A stretch of 64,000 nt of DNA from Kitasatospora setae KM-6054. GTDB lineage: Bacteria; Actinomycetota; Actinomycetes; Streptomycetales; Streptomycetaceae. The stretch covers positions 4,650,001 to 4,714,000 of the forward strand of contig NC_016109.1 of assembly GCF_000269985.1 (NCBI RefSeq). The letters are read 5' to 3'. The notes below the pieces were generated by a model, which searched no databases, was not told the origin of the DNA, and was given only the letters and a program-made list of their open reading frames with translations. The translations under genes and the position numbers were made by a program. Shown here one piece after another: positions 58,934-64,000 of this stretch; positions within the stretch are counted from its first letter, which is position 1, and every line of letters begins with the position of its first letter.

Positions 58934-60784
58934 TCACACGGCGGCGGGCACCAGCAGCCGGCCGACCAGCTCGACCGCCTCGGGGAAGACCACCGGCGGG
59001 GGTTCCGCCAGGGCTGACGCGCAGTCACGGAGCAGGCAGTGGAAGGAGAACAGCGCCGACGCCTCCTGCCGGACCAGGTTGTGCTCGAACAGCACGTCCA
59101 GCAGCCCTTCGGCCTCGTCCGGGCTCAGGCCGGTCACCGCGGCGGCCCGCTGGGCGTCGAAACTTTCCTCCCCCTGGCGGCTCATCAGCCGGGAGAAGCT
59201 CCGCTGCGAGCGGTCCAGGTACTGGTAGGAGGCGCGCAGCAGCGCCATCAGGTCCCGGTCGGGGGTGCGCAGGCAGTGCGCCCGCCGGACCGGGTCGGCC
59301 AGCCGGGCGGCCAGTTCGGCGACCGTCCAGGCCGGGCGGTCGCGCAGCTTGGTCGCGGCGATCCGCACCGCCAGCGGCAGGTGGCCGCAGAGCGCGGCGG
59401 CCTCGGCGGCCGCGCCCGGCTCCCGGGCCACCCGGGCCCGGCCGGCCACCCGGGCCAGCAGCTCCACCGCGTCGGCCGGCGGCAGCACGTCCAGCGGGAG
59501 GGCCACCGAGCCGTCCAGGGCGCCCAGTTTGCGGCGGCTGGTGACCAGCACCAGGGTCTCCCCGGCGCCCGGCAGCAGCGGACGGACCTGCGCGCTGTCC
59601 GCCGCGTCGTCCAGCACCAGCAGGCAGCGCCGCCCGGCCAGCCGGGAGCGCCACAGCGCGCTGCGCTCCTCCAGGGTGGCCGGGACCTCCTCCGGCCGGA
59701 GCCCGTCCGCGCGCAGCAGCGCGGCCAGCGCCCGGAGCGGCGGCACCGGCGGCCGGGACTCGTCGAAGCCGTCCAGTCCGACGAAGAACTGCCCGTCCGG
59801 GAACCGGTCGGTCAGCTCGTGCGCGATCCGCACCGCCAGGGTGGTCTTGCCGACGCCGCCCATGCCGTCGACCGCCAGCATCAGCGGCGCGCCCGGCGCC
59901 CGGTGCTCGACCGCCTCCAGCAGCAGCGCGCACTCGGCGCCCCGGCCGGTGAAGTCCGCCAGGTCGTGCGGCAGGCAGTTCGGCCGTCCGGCCGACTCCC
60001 TTGCCTGGTACGGGAGTTCGGGGGCGGCGGCGACCGGCTCGGGGCCGTGCACGCCGGGGCCGTCCGCCAGGATCTCCGCCTGCAGGGCGCGCAGGCCGGG
60101 GCTCGGCTCCAGGCCCAGCTCGGCGGCCAGGAAGCGCCGCCCCTCGTCGTACACCGCCAGCGCGTCGGCCTGCCGGCCGCCGCGGCACAGCGCCGTCATC
60201 AGGCTCCGCCGCAGCGAGTCGCGCAGCGGGTACTCGGCCAGCAGCGCGGTCAACTCGCCGACCAGCGAGGAGGTTTCGCCGACCTTCAGGCGCAGCGCCA
60301 TCAGGTCCTCGACGGCGGTCAGCCGCTGCTCGTTCAGCTTCACGGCGGCACTGGTCACCGCCGGGCAGTGGATGCCCGCGAACGCCTCGCCGCGCCACAG
60401 GTCGACCGCCGACTGCAGCAGCCGGATCGCCTCCGCCGTCCGCCCGTCCCGCTCCGCGGCCCGGGCCTCCCGGACCTTCCGGGCGAACCGGTTGGCGTCC
60501 ACCGCGTCCTCCGGGGCGGCCAGCCGGTAGCCGACGTCCGCCGTGACCAGCCGGTGCTCGCCGGCGGCCAGCACCCGTCTCAGGTCCCGGATCGCGTTGT
60601 GCACCTGGGGCCGGGCCGAGGAGGGCGGGTCCTCCCACAGCTCGTCCACCAGGAAGTCCATCGACACCACCCGGCCGACGTTCAGCAGCAGCAGTGCCAG
60701 CAGCCGCTGCTGCCGCATGCCCCGGACGTCCACGGGGACACCGCTCTGGCGGGCCTCCAGGGCGCCCAGTACCAGGAATTCCAT
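58934..60784 (-). CDS. SARP-family activator with NB-ARC domain
   Basis: A 616-aa regulator. Residues ~1-95 are the OmpR-type winged helix (MEFLVLGALEARQSGVPVDV, PQVHNAIRDLRRVLA), ~100-245 the bacterial transcriptional activation domain (AVYDEGRRFLAAELGLEPSP), and ~265-600 an NB-ARC ATPase with P-loop AVDGMGGVGKTTLAVRIAHE and Walker B CLLVLDDAADS. SARPs of this type activate antibiotic clusters by binding direct heptamer repeats near the -35 region. No TPR extension is present. It is the likely master activator of the cluster. Confidence 0.95.
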   Translation of the reverse strand: MEFLVLGALEARQSGVPVDVRGMRQQRLLALLLLNVGRVVSMDFLVDELWEDPPSSARPQVHNAIRDLRRVLAAGEHRLVTADVGYRLAAPEDAVDANRFARKVREARAAERDGRTAEAIRLLQSAVDLWRGEAFAGIHCPAVTSAAVKLNEQRLTAVEDLMALRLKVGETSSLVGELTALLAEYPLRDSLRRSLMTALCRGGRQADALAVYDEGRRFLAAELGLEPSPGLRALQAEILADGPGVHGPEPVAAAPELPYQARESAGRPNCLPHDLADFTGRGAECALLLEAVEHRAPGAPLMLAVDGMGGVGKTTLAVRIAHELTDRFPDGQFFVGLDGFDESRPPVPPLRALAALLRADGLRPEEVPATLEERSALWRSRLAGRRCLLVLDDAADSAQVRPLLPGAGETLVLVTSRRKLGALDGSVALPLDVLPPADAVELLARVAGRARVAREPGAAAEAAALCGHLPLAVRIAATKLRDRPAWTVAELAARLADPVRRAHCLRTPDRDLMALLRASYQYLDRSQRSFSRLMSRQGEESFDAQRAAAVTGLSPDEAEGLLDVLFEHNLVRQEASALFSFHCLLRDCASALAEPPPVVFPEAVELVGRLLVPAAV

Positions 60785-60886
60785 CGTCCTTCACCCCCGT
60801 GAACGCGATCAGGTCCTTAGGTTCCGTGCTCTTCGTGCGTCTCGTGCGTCTCGTGCCGGTCGTGCGACTGCTGCGCCCCGTGCGGT

Positions 60887-61111
60887 TCAGCCGCCCCAGG
60901 TGACGTCGCCCTGCGGGGAGACGCCCGGGTGCGGGGTGGCGGTGGCGGTCGGGGCCGGGGTCGGGGTCGGGGTCGGAACGGTGTCGATCTGCACGCTCCC
61001 GGCGCCGTCCGCGAGATTTCCGGAGAATTCCACGGCGCCCGCGGAAACGGTCAGTGCGGCTGCGGCAATCACCAGGGAAATCGCGAACTTGGAGACGCGG
61101 GTGACCAGCAC
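60887..61111 (-). CDS. Small secreted peptide upstream of the SARP gene (74 aa)
   Basis: A 74-aa product from a GTG with a GAGGAGAA site. The N-terminal signal is VSKFAISLVIAAAALTVSAG; the mature part is AVEFSGNLADGAGSVQIDTV followed by a Thr/Pro tail (PTPTPTPAPTATATPHP) ending GDVTWGG. The gene is 102 bp upstream of the SARP gene in the same direction, so they may be co-transcribed. It could be an exported signal or a surface peptide. I do not recognise the family. Confidence 0.65.
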   Translation of the reverse strand: MLVTRVSKFAISLVIAAAALTVSAGAVEFSGNLADGAGSVQIDTVPTPTPTPAPTATATPHPGVSPQGDVTWGG

Positions 61112-61276
61112 GGAATTCTCCTCGAAAGTAGTGGGCTGTTCCCGGAGTATTCTCCGGTTTCTCCCGGCCGGGCCGCTCGCCCCCGCCGACTCCTCTACTG
61201 TGCGCCCTCCGCGCCCCGGAGGGAACAGCCGACGGCTGGACGGAACATGCACTGACCTAAGCCGTCCACGCCGACC

Positions 61277-61579
61277 TCACTCGAAGCCCCACCAGGGCCC
61301 GGGGACCGGTGCCACGCCCACCGACAGCACGGTGAAGCCGGCCAGTTCCGGCTCCGCCGCCACCACCCGCCCCAGTAGTGCGGCGGACCGCGACTCGGCC
61401 CCGGCCAGGTCGGGCGCCAGGCTGAACACGCCCACGGTGACCTCGCCGGGAATCTCCGGGTGGACGCTCACGTGCTCCAGCGCGTCCGTCTCCCGGGCAT
61501 GGGAGCGGACCATTTCCGCGAAGCCCGGAGGAACCCCGCCGCCGACCGGTATCCGAATGCGCGCATGAACCAGGTACAT
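61277..61579 (-). CDS. Conserved-looking 100-aa protein of unknown function
   Basis: A 100-aa soluble protein (MYLVHARIRIPVGGGVPPGF, HVSVHPEIPGEVTVGVFSLA, ALLGRVVAAEPELAGFTVLS) with alternating strands and helices like a ferredoxin-like alpha/beta fold. A GGAGAGG site lies upstream of the ATG. It is upstream of the small secreted peptide gene on the same strand. No family is recognised. Confidence 0.6.
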   Translation of the reverse strand: MYLVHARIRIPVGGGVPPGFAEMVRSHARETDALEHVSVHPEIPGEVTVGVFSLAPDLAGAESRSAALLGRVVAAEPELAGFTVLSVGVAPVPGPWWGFE

Positions 61580-61717
61580 GGTTCCATAGTGGGCCTCTCC
61601 ACTAGGTGCCCGAACGAATTCGGCGTGGTCGTTTTATGCCGTGGCACAAACCGTCCTCATCCGGGGTCCGCCCCCCGACCGCCGCCGACCGACGCGCGTT
61701 CGATTACCCTCCCGCAT

Positions 61718-63091
61718 GTGAGACTCCTCAGAGGCCCCTCCGGGCCGCGCCCCCGCAAGCCCGCTGCCAAGGCTGCGGCGCCCCGCCTGGGATGGCTCGA
61801 CGTGCTGCGCGGCATAGCCGCGCTGTCCGTCGCGGTGTACCACTTCGGGCTGCCGTTCTACTGGTTCCACGCCACCAAGCTGCCGAACTACATCGACCCG
61901 GGCATCTTCGGCGTGATGCTGTTCTTCCTGGTCAGCGGCTACATCATCCCGGCCTCGCTGGAGCGGCGCGGCGACGTGCGGTCGTTCTGGATCGGCCGGT
62001 TCTTCCGGATCTACCCGGTGGTCATCGCCGTCGTGGTGCTCAGCATGGTGGTGCTGCCGCGCCGCCACGGCGTCGTGGCGGCCTGGACGTACGAGCACCC
62101 GCTGCTGATGCTCGCGGGCAACGGCACCATGCTGCACGAGCTGTCCGGCGTGCCCGGTGTGATCGGCGTGATGTGGACCCTCGGCTACGAGATGGTCTTC
62201 TACTACTTCGCGACCGCGCTGTTCGTCCTGAACAAGCACCGCCGCAGCGCGCCGATCGCGATGGGCTTCTCCGGCGCGGCCATGCTGCTCGGCTCCTGGC
62301 TGCCGCTGGGCGCGCTCTCCCACGGCACCCACGTCGGGGCCCGCAACGTGACCCTGGCCGGCCTGGTCGTGCTGGGCGCGGCCTTCGTCGCCATCTTCAG
62401 CGGCCGGGCCGACCTGGCCCGCTGGGGCGGCGTGCTGCTCGGCTCGCTCGGGCTGGTGCTGGTGCTGCTCAACAGCCGGTCCGCAGGCTTCGAGACGCTG
62501 ATCATCTTCGGCACGATGTTCGCCGGCACGGTGCTCTACCGCTGGGAGCACGGCCAGCTGGACGGCCTGAAGACGGCGATCTGCTGCGGGTTCGTGATCG
62601 CGGCCGGCGTGCTCGCCGGGTACGAGCACGACCGCGGTGAGGCGCTGTGGCGCAGCTGGACGATGACCTGGAAGTCGTTCTCCTTCGCCTACCTGGCGGC
62701 CTGGCTGCTGTTCCTGGCGGGCATGGCGCTGCGCCACCGGCGCTTCCCCAGGGCGCTGACCTGGCTGGGCACCGTCAGCTACTCGGTGTACCTGCTGCAC
62801 GTCCCGCTGGTCCGGGTGATGGAGTGGGCCCTGGAGGGCCGCAAGCCGTTCACCTCCTGGACCGACCGGGGCCTGCTGACCGCGGCCTTCTTCGGCACGC
62901 TGCTGCTGCTCTCGTTCCTGGCGTACCACCTGATCGAGATGCCCTTCCAGCGCCTGGGCCGCCGGCTCTCCGACGCGCTGAACCGGCGCTTCCCGCCCAG
63001 CGACGGGCCGCGGGAGACCGCTGTGCCGCCCGCGCGCGAGCCGGTGGCGCCCGGTGCCGAGCCGGTGCCGGCCGGGGTGCCCGCGGGCTGA
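61718..63091 (+). CDS. Acyltransferase-3 family membrane protein (OafA/YrhL-like)
   Basis: A 457-aa protein with about ten membrane helices. The family start is LGWLDVLRGIAALSVAVYHF, containing the conserved R and His, followed by GVMLFFLVSGYIIPASLERR and FWIGRFFRIYPVVIAVVVLS (the RxxRIYP motif). These enzymes acylate sugars of the envelope or of natural products. The last ~50 residues are Pro/Ala-rich and cytoplasmic. The GTG at 61718 is chosen because upstream in-frame sequence lacks family features. It may belong to the cluster or be independent. Confidence 0.88.
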   Translation: MRLLRGPSGPRPRKPAAKAAAPRLGWLDVLRGIAALSVAVYHFGLPFYWFHATKLPNYIDPGIFGVMLFFLVSGYIIPASLERRGDVRSFWIGRFFRIYPVVIAVVVLSMVVLPRRHGVVAAWTYEHPLLMLAGNGTMLHELSGVPGVIGVMWTLGYEMVFYYFATALFVLNKHRRSAPIAMGFSGAAMLLGSWLPLGALSHGTHVGARNVTLAGLVVLGAAFVAIFSGRADLARWGGVLLGSLGLVLVLLNSRSAGFETLIIFGTMFAGTVLYRWEHGQLDGLKTAICCGFVIAAGVLAGYEHDRGEALWRSWTMTWKSFSFAYLAAWLLFLAGMALRHRRFPRALTWLGTVSYSVYLLHVPLVRVMEWALEGRKPFTSWTDRGLLTAAFFGTLLLLSFLAYHLIEMPFQRLGRRLSDALNRRFPPSDGPRETAVPPAREPVAPGAEPVPAGVPAG

Positions 63092-63123
63092 CCGCCGGGC
63101 CGTACGGGCCCCGAACGACGAAC

Positions 63124-63162
63124 AGCAGTGCCCGGCCGGGTTCCGTGCGGCCGGGCACTGCT
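63124..63162. terminator. Terminator between convergent genes
   Basis: A perfect 15-bp inverted repeat (arms 63124-63138 and 63148-63162) with a 9-nt loop follows the acyltransferase stop by 33 bp. The stretch 63163-63305 shows no further feature. Confidence 0.85.
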
Positions 63163-63305
63163 GCTCGTCGGGCGGAAAGCCGGGGCGCGAAGCCGGGCCG
63201 GAGAGCCGGGCCGGAGAGCGGACCGTCCCGCCCGCACCGGTCTTGAGCGGGACGGGGCGCGGGCGGGACGGGGTCGGGGCGGGCCGGGGGCCCGGTGGCG
63301 GCGGG

Positions 63306-64000
63306 TCAGACGGCGGCGGCCGCCAGGTGGTCGGGGACCTCGCCGCCGCTGTCCAGGAAGTGCGTCAGCGGCAGGGTCGCGGCGCCCAGGGTGACCGCGT
63401 CGGGGCCGAGGTCGGAGAGCGTGATGGTGGTGCGCGAGCGCGGGTAGGAGAGCGCGTAGCGGGTCGCGGCCTCGTCGATCGCGGGCAGCAGCCGGGGGCC
63501 GAGCAGCAGGCCGGCCCAGCCGCCGATGACGATCCGTTCGGGGTTGAACAGGTTGACCAGGTCGGCGATGGACGCGCCGAGCAGTTCGGCGGCCTCGTCG
63601 AGCAGGGCGACGGCGCTGGGCCGCCCCTCCTCGGCGGCCCGCAGCAGTGCCGCCAGGCCGGCCTTCTCGCTGGTGCCGGCCACGGTGCCGTCCCAGCGCT
63701 CGACCAGTGCCTCGGCGCCGACGTAGGCCTCCAGGCAGCCGCGCGAGCCGCACCGGCAGGGGCGGCCGCCGACGTGCACCTTGGTGTGGCCCCACTCGCC
63801 GGCCGAGCTGGTCGCGCCGCGGAAGCGGGTGCCGTCGGCGATCACGCAGGCGCCGACGCCGGAGCCGAACAGGGCGACCACGGCGTGCCGGCTGCCGCGT
63901 CCGGCGCCGAACCACATCTCGGCCTGGCCGAGGGTCTTGGCGCCGTTGTCGACGTGCAGCGGCAGCGGGGTGTGCGCGCGGAGCATCCGGCCGAACGGGA
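63306..64000 (-). CDS. ROK-family protein (C-terminal part)
   Basis: The gene runs off the right edge; about 231 residues are visible. ROK motifs are present: VVALFGSGVGACVIADG, AGEWGHTKVHVGGRPCRCGS with RGCLEAYVG (the CxCGxxGCxE zinc site), and FNPERIVIGGWAGLL. The ROK family comprises sugar kinases and NagC/XylR-type repressors. The N terminus that would show an HTH is outside the window, so the two cannot be told apart. Confidence 0.9.
   Translation of the reverse strand, partial: PFGRMLRAHTPLPLHVDNGAKTLGQAEMWFGAGRGSRHAVVALFGSGVGACVIADGTRFRGATSSAGEWGHTKVHVGGRPCRCGSRGCLEAYVGAEALVERWDGTVAGTSEKAGLAALLRAAEEGRPSAVALLDEAAELLGASIADLVNLFNPERIVIGGWAGLLLGPRLLPAIDEAATRYALSYPRSRTTITLSDLGPDAVTLGAATLPLTHFLDSGGEVPDHLAAAAV

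Larger units (their letters stand above)
36028..61111 (+). other. Hybrid biosynthetic gene cluster: type II PKS, diaminopropionate, LanB-like enzyme
   Basis: Co-directional, mostly overlapping genes 36028-57739 encode an exporter, malonyltransferase-like, adenylation, carrier, aminotransferase, LanB-like, SbnA, SbnB, ketoreductase, ACP, dehydratase, GNAT fusion, GcvT-like, KS-CLF, phosphopantetheinyl transferase, condensation-like and MFS proteins. Regulators 57765-61111 are convergent. No enoylreductase is present, so a polyene chain is expected. No modular NRPS or PKS, LanC or leader peptidase is present. The boundaries are judged from strand, spacing and function. I do not recognise a known product. 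Confidence 0.75.

Overview
The window is high-GC actinomycete chromosome, probably from the Streptomycetaceae (Streptomyces or Kitasatospora). The evidence is the very strong G/C preference at third codon positions, frequent GTG starts, ATGA/GTGA start-stop overlaps, and family content that includes a SARP regulator with an NB-ARC domain, an Lsr2-type DNA-binding domain, a CU044_5270-type protein and an LCP protein. Species cannot be named from the sequence alone.

Left end (1-1.9 kb): the start of a short-chain dehydrogenase, a transglutaminase-like protein, a nucleotidyltransferase, and a tRNA-Lys(UUU) gene. A 45-bp perfect copy of the 3' part of this tRNA recurs at 11979-12023. The 10.2 kb between the copies therefore looks like an integrated element, although no integrase is visible. 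It carries a six-gene minus-strand operon (nucleoside diphosphate kinase, 99-aa protein, CYTH-domain protein, HD-domain protein, large unknown protein, SAM methyltransferase). Facing it are an HTH-NUDIX protein coupled to a second NUDIX hydrolase, then an AT-richer regulator with a divergent small membrane protein. The purpose of this nucleotide-handling cassette is unknown.

Mobile-element pile-up (10.6-15.9 kb): an IS3-like element with a frameshifted transposase abuts the right tRNA copy. An IS701-family element with CTAG target duplications follows. An intact IS3-family element then splits what appears to be a gene for a winged-helix / PD-(D/E)XK nuclease / Lsr2-domain protein. A PIN/ribbon-helix-helix toxin-antitoxin pair and a decayed ECF sigma factor come next.

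Middle (18.9-35.9 kb): mostly ordinary accessory genes. They are a membrane molybdopterin oxidoreductase with a fasciclin lipoprotein, a DUF4331/TPR pair facing a NicO-type metal transporter, a TetR regulator, a MurG paralogue, an arginine deiminase (arcA) and antiporter pair separated by a striking 19-unit 14-bp repeat array, an LCP protein, an ECF sigma factor with its partner, and a lone Phd/YefM antitoxin. A 22-G homopolymer lies upstream of the antiporter gene.

Biosynthetic cluster (36.0-61.1 kb): ABC exporter, malonyltransferase-like protein, adenylating enzyme, carrier protein, aminotransferase, stand-alone LanB-like protein, SbnA/SbnB for 2,3-diaminopropionate, ketoreductase, ACP, dehydratase, GNAT-fusion protein, GcvT-like protein, a fused ketosynthase-chain length factor, phosphopantetheinyl transferase, condensation-like acyltransferase and MFS exporter. 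Nearly all are tightly coupled on the plus strand. Convergent to them are a LuxR-type regulator, a SARP and a small secreted peptide. I infer a highly reducing type II PKS making an unsaturated acyl chain that is joined to a diaminopropionate-derived unit. The role of the LanB-like enzyme is the main novelty. The right end has an acyltransferase-3 membrane protein and a partial ROK-family protein.
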